NCBI RefSeq assembly: GCF_001885585.1
Contig: NZ_LSRP01000077.1
Location: forward strand, 1 to 64,000
Source of the DNA: Pararhizobium antarcticum
GTDB lineage: Bacteria > Pseudomonadota > Alphaproteobacteria > Rhizobiales > Rhizobiaceae
Length of the DNA: 64,000 nt
Reading direction: 5' to 3'
The position numbers and the translations under genes are program-made. The notes under the pieces were generated by a model that searched no databases, was not told the DNA's origin, and saw only the letters and a program-made list of their open reading frames with translations. Positions 55,526 to 63,621 of the stretch are shown here, one piece after another (positions within the stretch are counted from its first letter, which is position 1; each line of letters begins with the position of its first letter).

Positions 55526-55924
55526 CTACGAGGCTATCGACAGAAGGCTGCCGATCGAATCCTCGTTGAAGGGCTTGGTAATCCGGGGCACGGCACGAAA
55601 AGCCAGAGGAAATACCGAATCCTCCCCGTAACCGCTGACAAAGCCAAACGGAATGCGCCGGTCCAGCAGCTTTTCCGCGAACAGAAAACTGGTCTGCGCG
55701 CCGAGATTGACGTCCAGCAGGACAAAGTCGAAGGATTCTTCCAAAAGCAGAGTTTCGGCCTGTTCGACGTTGGTCGCGATTGTAACGTCGGCGACGCCGA
55801 TCGACCTCAGAATATCCTCGGCTTCCATCGCGATGATGAAATTGTCTTCCAGCACAAGAACGCGCCGGAACGTCATCGCCATTTCGGAAGGCTGCACGGA
55901 TAAAGTTTCCTGTCTCTGCTGCAC
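55526..55924 (-). CDS. Single-domain response regulator
   Basis: A 132-residue receiver domain without output domain: the acidic patch LVLEDNFIIAMEAEDILR, phospho-acceptor Asp in FVLLDVNLGAQTSFLFAEKL, and a C-terminal Lys in PRITKPFNEDSIG. Such proteins pass phosphate between partners, often with HWE-type kinases in rhizobia. No kinase gene lies nearby. The ATG at 55876 (MAMTF) is an alternative start. Confidence 0.85.
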   Translation of the reverse strand: MQQRQETLSVQPSEMAMTFRRVLVLEDNFIIAMEAEDILRSIGVADVTIATNVEQAETLLLEESFDFVLLDVNLGAQTSFLFAEKLLDRRIPFGFVSGYGEDSVFPLAFRAVPRITKPFNEDSIGSLLSIAS

Positions 55925-56045
55925 GGCACGGTCTTTCGCCTAATGTCAGGCACCCAAAGCAGAACCATACGCCAGGGGCGACCGCCTCGCATTTAAATAA
56001 GACATGCATCGAAGAGAAGAGACGCATATCCGCACCATGACCGAT

Positions 56046-56070
56046 GGAACCAAGCGGCCTTTGCCGCGTT
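56046..56070 (+). promoter_or_regulatory. EcfG-type general-stress promoter upstream of dps
   Basis: GGAAC, 16 bases, CGTT matches the alphaproteobacterial EcfG consensus (GGAAC-N16-17-CGTT). It lies about 110 bp upstream of the dps ATG on the correct strand. Dps is a typical EcfG-regulon product in this group. Confidence 0.65.
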
Positions 56071-56182
56071 TCCAAGGCACAATAAACGCAATGGGTGGTC
56101 CCGATGACCGATATCGCGCCGAATAGCCAAGCGCCGATCCCCAATGCGATCGAACTCCATTTGAACCCAAGGAGACACGGCC

Positions 56183-56695
56183 ATGGCCACGACGGCATCC
56201 GTATTGAAACCGAAAGCCAAAGACGAACAGTTCGACATCGGCTTGACGACAGCTTACCGCGAGACAATGTCGGCCGATCTCTCATCGATCCTGGCGGACA
56301 CCTACCAGCTTCTGATCAAGAGCCACATCTATCACTGGAACGTCGTCGGCCCGCTTTTCAAGCCGCTTCATGAACTGACCGAAGAGCACTATAACACGCT
56401 TTTCAAGGCAACCGACGTGATCGCTGAACGTATCCGCGCGCTTGGTCATCTGGCGCCGGCAAAGCTCGGAGACGCCGCGAAGTTTTCTCCAAAGGCGGCC
56501 GACGTCAATCACACCTCCGCAGCCGACATGGTCGCCGATCTGATCTCCGATCACGAATCCGCGGTGCGGATGATGCGAACGGCAGCGTCTAACGCGGACG
56601 AGAACGACGACATGGTGACCGCGGATATGCTGACAGCGCGTCTGACCTTCCACGAGAAGGCGCTTTGGATGCTGCGGGCTATCATCTCGCAATAG
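56183..56695 (+). CDS. dps: DNA-protecting ferritin-like protein Dps
   Basis: A 170-residue ferritin-like protein that stores iron and protects DNA from peroxide as a dodecamer. The conserved ferroxidase segment IYHWNVVGPLFKPLHELTEE spans the characteristic His and Glu; other helices read AERIRALGHLAP and LTARLTFHEKALWMLRAI. AAGGAG upstream of ATG. The N-terminal basic region (KPKAKDEQ) may bind DNA. It is convergent with the Crp/Fnr gene. Confidence 0.92.
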   Translation: MATTASVLKPKAKDEQFDIGLTTAYRETMSADLSSILADTYQLLIKSHIYHWNVVGPLFKPLHELTEEHYNTLFKATDVIAERIRALGHLAPAKLGDAAKFSPKAADVNHTSAADMVADLISDHESAVRMMRTAASNADENDDMVTADMLTARLTFHEKALWMLRAIISQ

Positions 56696-56725
56696 CCGTC
56701 AACATTGCCTGGCGCAGTGACATGT

Positions 56726-56753
56726 TGAAAGCTTCGGTACTCCGGAGCTTTCA
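56726..56753. terminator. Hairpin between convergent dps and crp/fnr genes
   Basis: TGAAAGCTTCGG and CCGGAGCTTTCA form a 12 bp stem (one G-T pair) with a four-base loop. It lies 31 bp after dps and 45 bp after the other gene's stop. Confidence 0.7.
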
Positions 56754-56797
56754 GCGATCATTCTTCCCAACCGCCGTCGCGACTTCAGCGCAGGCGT

Positions 56798-57553
56798 TCA
56801 TATGAACGGGCGCTTCTTTTCCTTGTAGCCATCCCATCCGGCGAGTTGCATCAAGCCCTTGTCGTCGAGAATATCGCATCCCTTGTCGGCCCAGCGGATC
56901 ATTTTGCGTTCGCCGAGTTTTTTCAATGTCTTGTTGGTGTGAACAATCGAGAGACCGAGCGTATCAGCGACATGCTGCTGCGTGATCGGAATAGAGACGC
57001 GCTGCCCGTCGAAAAGCTGCAGCGCCTTCGCCCGCTGATACAGGAACGCCAGAAGATAGGCCGCCCGTTCGAGCGCCGAGCGCCGCCCGATGCTCAGCAG
57101 ATTCTCATCGAGAATCCTTTCCTCGCGTGCCGCAATCCAGGTCAGGTCATAGGCAAGGTCCGCGTGATTGCGGAATATGCCGCCAAGCTTGTCCCGCTCG
57201 AAGACGCAGAGCGTAACCGGTGAGAGCGCCTCGATCGAATGCTGCATCTCGCCCATCAGGCTCCCCTGCAGGCCGATCAGGTCGCCGGGCATCATGTAGT
57301 TCAGGATCTGCCGGCGGCCATCATCCAGCATCTTGTAGCGAAAACCCCAACCGGACAAGACCGTGAACAGATGCGCACTGTGCGAGCCCTCGACGAGGAT
57401 CGTCGCGCCCGCGTCGACAGCCAGTTCGCCGGTTTTGAAATTTGATACGAATTCCAGTTCCTCCGGCGTGAAATTGCGGAAATGCTCCAGCTTGCGCAGG
57501 GGACACTGCTCGCAGGGGGTCCTCTGGCTGTTTCGTGTTTTTGTCGTTGCCAT
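56798..57553 (-). CDS. Crp/Fnr-family transcriptional regulator
   Basis: A 251-residue regulator: N-terminal cyclic-nucleotide-binding-like beta-barrel (TILVEGSHSAHLFTVLSGWG), dimer helix and C-terminal HTH (SIPITQQHVADTLGLSIVHT). Two Cys near the start (CEQCPLRK, Cys14 and Cys17) are reminiscent of Fnr cluster ligands, but the four-Cys FNR set is not complete. ATG 57553 is chosen from the domain start. Its effector is unknown; redox or oxygen is plausible. Confidence 0.85.
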   Translation of the reverse strand: MATTKTRNSQRTPCEQCPLRKLEHFRNFTPEELEFVSNFKTGELAVDAGATILVEGSHSAHLFTVLSGWGFRYKMLDDGRRQILNYMMPGDLIGLQGSLMGEMQHSIEALSPVTLCVFERDKLGGIFRNHADLAYDLTWIAAREERILDENLLSIGRRSALERAAYLLAFLYQRAKALQLFDGQRVSIPITQQHVADTLGLSIVHTNKTLKKLGERKMIRWADKGCDILDDKGLMQLAGWDGYKEKKRPFI

Positions 57554-57869
57554 GAATCTGCCGATGCTGGATGAGAGAAATGTGGACGCAGTCGTTTGAA
57601 TTGACGAGAAGATTAGCGCCGGACAAAAGACCGGCAAACCCAGAATAGCGGCGTTTCGAATTTTGTCTGCCCCGCGTTCACCGTCCTGCCCTGCGGAGCA
57701 TGAACATCGCCACCTGATCATCCCTGATCACTGCGTGTCAAACCGGACATATCAAGGTGGTGGTAAAACTTTAAATCGACTGCATAATTCCTGAAATACT
57801 TTCCGATTTCCGAAATTATGCAGTAGCTTTCGTTTCCAGCATCGACAACAAAATGATGGAAACACACCT
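57554..57869. other. 316 bp divergent region between the Crp/Fnr and SDR genes
   Basis: No gene seen. It contains the inverted repeat CTGCATAATT/AATTATGCAG (57780-57823, 10 bp arms, 24-base spacer) 47 bp before the SDR start, which could be a regulator site or form a hairpin in the SDR leader. Confidence 0.5.
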
Positions 57870-58733
57870 ATGAACCATCCCGCTTTCGCCAGCCACCACG
57901 TTGCAGTCATAACGGGTGCTGCCTCCGGCATAGGGCTTGCTGCCGCCCGCCGGTTTGCCGGCCTCGGCATGAAGGTCGTCCTGGTCGACCTCCCGGGCGA
58001 GAAACTGGAGCAGGCAAAGCGTGAAACGGCGGCACTTGCACCCCTCGGCGCAGACAGTGTCATTGCCGTCGCGGCGGATGTCTCCCGGCTGGATGCGATC
58101 GAAGAACTGGAGCGGCAAGTCATAGCCACGTTCGGGCGCGTCCATGTCCTCATGAACAATGCAGGGATCCAGCCGGGCAGCGATCTGTTCGGTCCCCTGA
58201 AAAACTGGGAGGACGTCCTCTCGGTGAACCTGTGGAGCGTGATATACGGCGCCCGCGTCTTTGCGCGGGGAATGATTGCCCACGGCGCACCCGGCATCAT
58301 CGTCAACACCGGCTCCAAACAGGGCATCACCACGCCGCCGGGCGATCCCGCCTACAATGTCGCCAAGGCCGGCGTGAAGGTCTTCACCGAAGCTCTGCAG
58401 CACGAATTGCGCAACACGCCGGATTGCAAGATCACCGCCCATCTGCTGATCCCCGGCTTTGTCCATACGGGCCTGACGTCTCATGGCCGGACCGAAAAGC
58501 CGGAGGCGGCCTGGACTGGTGCGCAAACCGTGGATTTCATGATGGAGAGCCTCGAAAGCGACGACTTCTACATTCTCTGCCCGGACAATGACGTCACGCG
58601 CGCCATCGATGAAAAACGCATCCTTTGGGCCGCCGGCGACATCGTCGAAAACCGTCCCCCGCTCTCCCGCTGGCATCCCGACCATGCGGAGGCATTCAAG
58701 GCACACCTGGCAAAGCCAAAGCCGCAATTGTGA
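57870..58733 (+). CDS. Short-chain dehydrogenase/reductase
   Basis: A 287-residue SDR with the NAD(P)-binding VITGAASGIGLAAARRFAGL, NNAGIQPG and active-site PAYNVAKAG (Tyr-x3-Lys) with an upstream catalytic Ser in NTGSKQG. LVDLPGEKLEQAK after the second strand (Asp) suggests NAD rather than NADP. Substrate unknown. It is about 150 bp from the dioxygenase-hydrolase fusion in the same direction. Confidence 0.9.
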   Translation: MNHPAFASHHVAVITGAASGIGLAAARRFAGLGMKVVLVDLPGEKLEQAKRETAALAPLGADSVIAVAADVSRLDAIEELERQVIATFGRVHVLMNNAGIQPGSDLFGPLKNWEDVLSVNLWSVIYGARVFARGMIAHGAPGIIVNTGSKQGITTPPGDPAYNVAKAGVKVFTEALQHELRNTPDCKITAHLLIPGFVHTGLTSHGRTEKPEAAWTGAQTVDFMMESLESDDFYILCPDNDVTRAIDEKRILWAAGDIVENRPPLSRWHPDHAEAFKAHLAKPKPQL

Positions 58734-58883
58734 GCGAGCATGGCTGCGCCTTGGAAAGGCTCGATTTAGCGAATGCAGAAATGCAATCAGGCGTCATTGT
58801 GTTGACAGTGCATTTCCGCTTGCGGGACTGGCCTTTCCAGCCGCTGACTGATTTTCTGCCCCGGCAAAACGAGGTATAAAATC

Positions 58884-60440
58884 ATGACGAGCGGCATTCA
58901 CCACATCACCCTGATTACCCGCAAGGTCCAACTCAACGTCGATTTCTACGCGGGCTTTCTCGGGCTCCGGCTTGTCAAGCGAACCGCCGGCTACGAGGAT
59001 GCAGCGCAGTTGCACCTGTTCTATGGCGATGCTCTCGGCGCACCCGGATCGCTCGTCTCCTTCCTTGTCTGGGAAGACGGGGCACCGGGCCGCGTCGGCC
59101 ATGGCCAACCGAGCGAAATCGCCTTTGCCATCGCCCCGGCCAGCATCGGCTTCTGGCTGACGCGCGCTTTGCAGCAGCAGATCGCCATGAGCGGCCCGAC
59201 CCAGGAGTTCGGGGAGCCCGTGCTGCGCCTCAAGGATCCGGACGGTGTCATCGTCAAGCTCGTCGGAAGCAATGATCTTGGAGCGACCGCGCCATGGACG
59301 ACGCCGGACATTCCGGCCGAGGATGCCATACGGCGTCTGCGTGGCGCGACGGTGCTGACCGAGAAGCCGCAGGAAACCGCAGCTTTCCTCGAAACCCATT
59401 TCGGTTTTTCCCAAACGGCTGCAACCGACAGCATTCGCCGGCTGACATCCGCTTCCCGCGATATCATCGATGTTCGCGATGCAGGCGGTTTCTGGACCGC
59501 CGCCCCCGGCACCGGCACCATCGATCACATTGCCTTGCGGGCAGAGGACGAAACCGCAGTCAGGGCGGTCCACCGCGCACTCGATGCGGCCGGGTCCGGC
59601 GAGATCTCGGCCCATGACCGGAAATATTTCTATTCGCTCTATGTCCGCGAACCCGGCGGTTCCCTGTTCGAACTGGCAACGGACGTCCCCGGCATGCTGA
59701 TCGACGAAGCAGAGGGCACGCTCGGAACAGAACTTTTCATTCCCCCTCATTTTCAAAGCGACCGCTCGGATATCCGGGTTGCGCTTCCGCAATTTTCGAT
59801 GCCAGGAGAACCACGCATGACCGCCCGCGATCTGCCTTTCATTCATCGTCTCCAGCAGCCCGAAAATCCGGATGGCACCACGCTCGTGTTGCTGCACGGC
59901 ACTGGCGGCAACGAAACCAGCCTGCTGCAACTCGGCAACCAGATTGCGCCGAATGCGACCCTTCTGTCCCTGCGCGGCCGCAGCCTGGACGAGGGGTTTC
60001 CGCGCTTTTTCCGGCGTCTCACCAATCTCAGCTTCGACCAGGCGGAAATCATTTCCGAGGCGGAGGCTTTCGCCGCATTCGTCGAAGGTGCGGTTGAAGG
60101 CTATGGCATCGATCTTTCGAAAACCCTGTTCGTTGGCTATTCCAACGGTGCCAACATGCTCGGCGCGGTCATGCTGCTGCATCCCGGCCTGATCCGGCAG
60201 GCTGCCCTGTTCCGGGCCATGAATGTGCTGGAAACCATTCCCGGCGGCGACCTGACAGGGACAAAGGTGCTGATGACAACCGGTGCGCAGGACCCTTACG
60301 CCCCCTACACGCCGGCGCTGGAAAAGAACCTCATCAACGGGCACGCCGCAGTCGAGAACACGCTTCTCAACACCGGCCACGAACTCAGCCTCCAGGACGT
60401 CAGCGTCACGAAGACCTGGCTTGCGGAGATCGGATTCTAG
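58884..60440 (+). CDS. Fusion of ring-cleaving dioxygenase (MhqO-like VOC) and carboxylesterase (MhqD-like)
   Basis: A 518-residue protein. Residues 1-310 are two VOC modules of the MhqO/PcpA hydroquinone dioxygenase type: HHITLITRKVQLNVDFYAG, GTIDHIALRAEDET and REPGGSLFELATD hold the metal-binding His and Glu. Residues 312-518 form a phospholipase/carboxylesterase-type alpha/beta hydrolase: LVLLHGTGGNETSLLQLGNQ, the nucleophile in FVGYSNGANMLG, acidic residue in TTGAQDPYAPYTP and His in NTGHELSLQD. In Bacillus, MhqO and MhqD are separate proteins for quinone resistance. AGGAGA 7 bases before an in-frame ATG at 59817, exactly at the domain boundary, suggests a separately initiated hydrolase. 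Confidence 0.87.
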   Translation: MTSGIHHITLITRKVQLNVDFYAGFLGLRLVKRTAGYEDAAQLHLFYGDALGAPGSLVSFLVWEDGAPGRVGHGQPSEIAFAIAPASIGFWLTRALQQQIAMSGPTQEFGEPVLRLKDPDGVIVKLVGSNDLGATAPWTTPDIPAEDAIRRLRGATVLTEKPQETAAFLETHFGFSQTAATDSIRRLTSASRDIIDVRDAGGFWTAAPGTGTIDHIALRAEDETAVRAVHRALDAAGSGEISAHDRKYFYSLYVREPGGSLFELATDVPGMLIDEAEGTLGTELFIPPHFQSDRSDIRVALPQFSMPGEPRMTARDLPFIHRLQQPENPDGTTLVLLHGTGGNETSLLQLGNQIAPNATLLSLRGRSLDEGFPRFFRRLTNLSFDQAEIISEAEAFAAFVEGAVEGYGIDLSKTLFVGYSNGANMLGAVMLLHPGLIRQAALFRAMNVLETIPGGDLTGTKVLMTTGAQDPYAPYTPALEKNLINGHAAVENTLLNTGHELSLQDVSVTKTWLAEIGF

Positions 60441-60517
60441 CGGGCGGCAAGCTTTCACACGCCAATGGAGACTGGTAACCTTACCGAGGGGCAGGAGTAG
60501 ACAACCAGCGGATGCGG

Positions 60518-61069
60518 CTATCGTGACCCGCAATAGCCGGCAAACGTCTCGATGAAGGATGACAGTCTCTTTTTTGCTTCCTCGTCGATCAGTATGCCGT
60601 CAGCATCGAACAAGCCGTTCGCCTTGGGCAGCATCAGGCGCTTTGCCGACCAGAGATCGGCGCCAAGTGTATGGAACACCGGAAGCCAGGCATTCTGTCC
60701 GAGAATCGTACCGAAATTGCCGGGCGACGTGCCGGCAAGGGCGAAGGCACGGCCGGCAAAGACATTCGGCGCACCGGTCATCGAGGAGCTGACCCAGTCG
60801 ATGGCATTCTTGAAAACGCCGGGCATGGAATTGTTGTATTCCGGCGAAAACAGGATGACGCCATCCGCCGCGGCAATCTGGTCCTTCAGGACACGCACCG
60901 CCTCCGGAACGCCCGCCTTTTCGACATCGGCATTGTAGAGCGGGATGCCTTCGATCGTGCCCACCGAAAACGCCACGCCCTCGGGCACAAGCGAGACGGC
61001 AGCGCGCAGCAGCGCCGTGTTGTACGAGGCCTTGCGCAGGCTGCCGGAGATTCCAAGCAGTTTCGTCAT
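60518..61069 (-). CDS. NADPH-dependent FMN reductase/quinone reductase family protein
   Basis: A 183-residue flavodoxin-like protein: MTKLLGISGSLRKASYNTAL, phosphate-binding SGSLRKASYN, and FSPEYNNSMPGVFKNAIDW are hallmarks of the NADPH-dependent FMN reductase/ChrR-like family that reduce quinones or chromate. ATG 61069 is chosen because AAGGA lies nine bases upstream; ATG 61078 sits on that site. It is convergent with the fusion gene. It could reduce the quinones cleared by its neighbours. Confidence 0.87.
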   Translation of the reverse strand: MTKLLGISGSLRKASYNTALLRAAVSLVPEGVAFSVGTIEGIPLYNADVEKAGVPEAVRVLKDQIAAADGVILFSPEYNNSMPGVFKNAIDWVSSSMTGAPNVFAGRAFALAGTSPGNFGTILGQNAWLPVFHTLGADLWSAKRLMLPKANGLFDADGILIDEEAKKRLSSFIETFAGYCGSR

Positions 61070-61134
61070 CGAGGTCATCCTTCTGTGGCTTGACCGGAAG
61101 AATGGTGCGGAAATGCGAAAAGTACAGAGGAAAA

Positions 61135-61159
61135 AGCCGGGCGCCTTTGGCCCCCGGCT
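61135..61159 (-). terminator. Terminator after the second VOC dioxygenase
   Basis: AGCCGGG and CCCGGCT form the stem, and the minus strand then reads TTTTT. It lies between the dioxygenase and FMN reductase genes, both on the minus strand, suggesting separate transcripts. Confidence 0.7.
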
Positions 61160-61176
61160 GTTGTTCACGGCTGTTT

Positions 61177-62130
61177 TCAGACAAGCGGTTTCAGCCGCGC
61201 CTCGATCTGCGCCCGCTTGCCCTCGAGGAAGGGCGGCAGCGACAGGCTTTCACCCAGGGTTTCCAGCGGTTCGTCGACGGCAAATCCCGGGCCATCCGTG
61301 GCAATCTCGAAAAGGATGCCGTTCGGCTCGCGGAAATAGAGCGAGCGGAAATAATAGCGCTCGACCTCGCCGCTCGACGGAAGCCGGAAGCCCTGCAAAC
61401 GGGTCGTCCATTCCTGCAGGGCCGCCACGTCCGGCGCCCGGAAGGCCACGTGATGCACGGCACCGGCACCCTGCCGCGCCGTCGGAAGTCCCGGCTGGAC
61501 CGCCACGTGCAGTTCGGCGGCCGGACCGCCCTCGCCCATCGAAAACACATGCACCTCGCCGACGCCATCCGGCGACGGATAAGTCCGCGATTCGACCATG
61601 TTCATCACATGCGTCAGGACGATTTCGGTGTTGGTGATGTCAGGCACGCTCATGGTGATCGGGCCGAGCCCCTTGATCTGGTGTTCGGCAGCGACCGGCG
61701 AACGATCCCATGGATGCGACGGTGCAAGCCCGCCATCGTCAATCAGGCGAAACCGCTGGCCCTCGCCATCCTCGAAGTCGATCGAGGTGCGGCCATCAAT
61801 CTCGACAATTTCGCCGGCCGTGACGGCGAGCGCATCGAAGCGCGCCTTCCACCAGGCGATACTATCGCGACTGCCGACCCGCAGGCCGGTGCAGGAAACA
61901 CTGTGCGTGCCCCGCCCCTCGCGACCGACGGGCCAGTCGAAGAATGTCAGGTCGGTGCCAGGACTTGCCAGTCCATCGGCGTAGAACAGGTGATAGGCGC
62001 TGGTGTCGTCCTGATTGACGGTCTTCTTGACCAGCCGCAACCCGAGAACCTGCGTGTAGAATCGCAGATTTTCGGGCGCATTGGCGGTGATCGCCGTCAG
62101 GTGGTGGATACCGGTCAGTTGCAGGCTCAT
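61177..62130 (-). CDS. VOC-family ring-cleaving dioxygenase (MhqO-like)
   Basis: A 317-residue protein, paralogous to the first half of the fusion: [60 protein letters not shown] and [18 protein letters not shown]. Length and motifs match MhqO/PcpA-type enzymes that cleave hydroquinones with Fe(II), with metal ligands His (IHH), His (VHH) and Glu (FEIATD). The pair of paralogues suggests different substrates or partially redundant defence. Confidence 0.9.
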   Translation of the reverse strand: MSLQLTGIHHLTAITANAPENLRFYTQVLGLRLVKKTVNQDDTSAYHLFYADGLASPGTDLTFFDWPVGREGRGTHSVSCTGLRVGSRDSIAWWKARFDALAVTAGEIVEIDGRTSIDFEDGEGQRFRLIDDGGLAPSHPWDRSPVAAEHQIKGLGPITMSVPDITNTEIVLTHVMNMVESRTYPSPDGVGEVHVFSMGEGGPAAELHVAVQPGLPTARQGAGAVHHVAFRAPDVAALQEWTTRLQGFRLPSSGEVERYYFRSLYFREPNGILFEIATDGPGFAVDEPLETLGESLSLPPFLEGKRAQIEARLKPLV

Positions 62131-62246
62131 GGCCGCCTCCTTGAAGTGAAACGCGTTGAGGCGAATATCGGGTGCCTCGACCGTTTAACAAAGGACTATA
62201 TCGCGGACAGATTGTTCACCAATATCGAACGACCATCAACGCGCAT

Positions 62247-62750
62247 TCAACGCTTGAAGTCGACGCGGACCCGGGCAACGGGCAGGATGTATTTCCAGAC
62301 GGTCGCAGTGTTGACGATCGTCTTGCCGTCGTCGGAAAGCACCATCCGGTCATAGAAGCGCACGACGTTTTTCTCCGGTCCCGGATCGAGATCGACGAGG
62401 TAATTGAACCGCGCGGTGTTGCCGCTGACCCGCAGCGTGGTCGTGCCAATCACGTCCTCGCGCGTGCCGCGATAGGTGTTTGGACCGGTGCGGACAAAAA
62501 TCCACGTCTTGCGGTCCTTCTCGCCATCATCATAGACGAAGTCCTCGCGCAGGGTCAGGGTATCGCCCCGCAGGCGTCCGGTAAGCAGAACGACGAATGT
62601 CCGGTTGACGCCATTGATGGCAGAGAACGACCCGACCGCCGTCGTGCGACCGACGAAGAACGTCTCCATCAACGTATCGGCAGCAGCGGCAATACCGGGC
62701 ATGAAGCTGACGGATGCCAGAACCGCAATCGATCGCAAAAAGAGCTTCAT
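62247..62750 (-). CDS. Secreted DUF3833-like protein
   Basis: A 167-residue secreted protein: signal peptide LFLRSIAVLASVSFMPGIAA, then the DUF3833 pattern (GRTTAVGSFSAINGVNRTFV, TLREDFVYDDGEKDRKTWIF, TYRGTREDVIGTTTLRVSGN). ATG 62750 starts the signal peptide, with AGGAGA upstream. No lipobox Cys is evident in the mature N-terminus, unlike many DUF3833 lipoproteins. The function is unknown. Confidence 0.85.
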   Translation of the reverse strand: MKLFLRSIAVLASVSFMPGIAAAADTLMETFFVGRTTAVGSFSAINGVNRTFVVLLTGRLRGDTLTLREDFVYDDGEKDRKTWIFVRTGPNTYRGTREDVIGTTTLRVSGNTARFNYLVDLDPGPEKNVVRFYDRMVLSDDGKTIVNTATVWKYILPVARVRVDFKR

Positions 62751-62841
62751 TGTGTTTCTCCTGTTGTTGGTTTGACAGGAGATACGAGAACAGGGCTGCA
62801 ATGGTTTCCCCATCCATGCAGGGTGATCGCGGATTGGCTTT

Positions 62842-63621
62842 CTAAACGCGCTCCACGTCCTTGAGATAGGTGTTTTCGGCCTTGGAAATGAGGAAATGCT
62901 CCGGCCTGATATCGGCGATCATCAGATGTTCGCCATGCGCGCCTGAACTGGCAAGCAGCGAGCCATCGGGGGCTGCGATGCGGGACAATCCGGCAAAGGA
63001 GAACCGCGCATCCGCACCGCAATGGTTGATATAGGCGACGAAGACCTGGTTTTCGAAGGCCCGCGTCTGGATCATGTGATCGGTGATGAAGGTGCCTGAC
63101 CAGCCGGCAGGAAGCGCTGTCGGGACCAGAATCGCCTCGGCACCGGCCTGCGCCAGTCGTCTGACATTCTCCGGGAACTCGACGTCATAGCAGATCAGCA
63201 TGCCACAGGTGACGCCCCGGTGATGGAACAGCCTGGTTTCGGGCCTGCCGGGCTCAAACAGGCTGCGCTCATAGTCGCCATAGAGATGCGACTTGCGATA
63301 GACGGTCGGCTGGACATTCCCGTCGACATGGACAGCGCTGTTGAACACCACACCGTCAGCCCGCTCCGCAAAACCGGCGATAATGGCGAGACCGGTCCTC
63401 GTCGACAGCGACTGCAGCTGCTGGACGATCGGCCCGTCCGCAGGCTCCGCCAGATCAGCGATCACGTCGCCGGCGCCGTAGCCGGTAATGCACAGTTCGG
63501 GCGTCACCAGCAGGCTCGCCCCGGCTTCTGCCGCCTCCTGCGCCGCGACGGCGATGCGGGCGAGGTTCGCTTCGACGTCGCCGCCGATGGATTGCATCTG
63601 GAGTGCTGCAAGCGTGATCAT
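62842..63621 (-). CDS. Carbon-nitrogen hydrolase (nitrilase family)
   Basis: A 259-residue amidase of the nitrilase superfamily: catalytic Glu in TPELCITGYG, Lys in VYRKSHLYGDYERSLFEPG, Cys in MLICYDVEFPENVRRLAQAG. It hydrolyses a small amide or carbamoyl compound. The start overlaps the ABC permease stop (ATGA at 63618), so it belongs to the polyamine-type transporter operon, which suggests breakdown of an imported agmatine-, amide- or putrescine-like substrate. Confidence 0.9.
   Translation of the reverse strand: MITLAALQMQSIGGDVEANLARIAVAAQEAAEAGASLLVTPELCITGYGAGDVIADLAEPADGPIVQQLQSLSTRTGLAIIAGFAERADGVVFNSAVHVDGNVQPTVYRKSHLYGDYERSLFEPGRPETRLFHHRGVTCGMLICYDVEFPENVRRLAQAGAEAILVPTALPAGWSGTFITDHMIQTRAFENQVFVAYINHCGADARFSFAGLSRIAAPDGSLLASSGAHGEHLMIADIRPEHFLISKAENTYLKDVERV

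Noticed and set aside
58794-60533. A 579-codon minus-strand frame opposite the dioxygenase fusion
   Set aside because: It is antisense to a gene with catalytic motifs in the other strand; no recognisable product.
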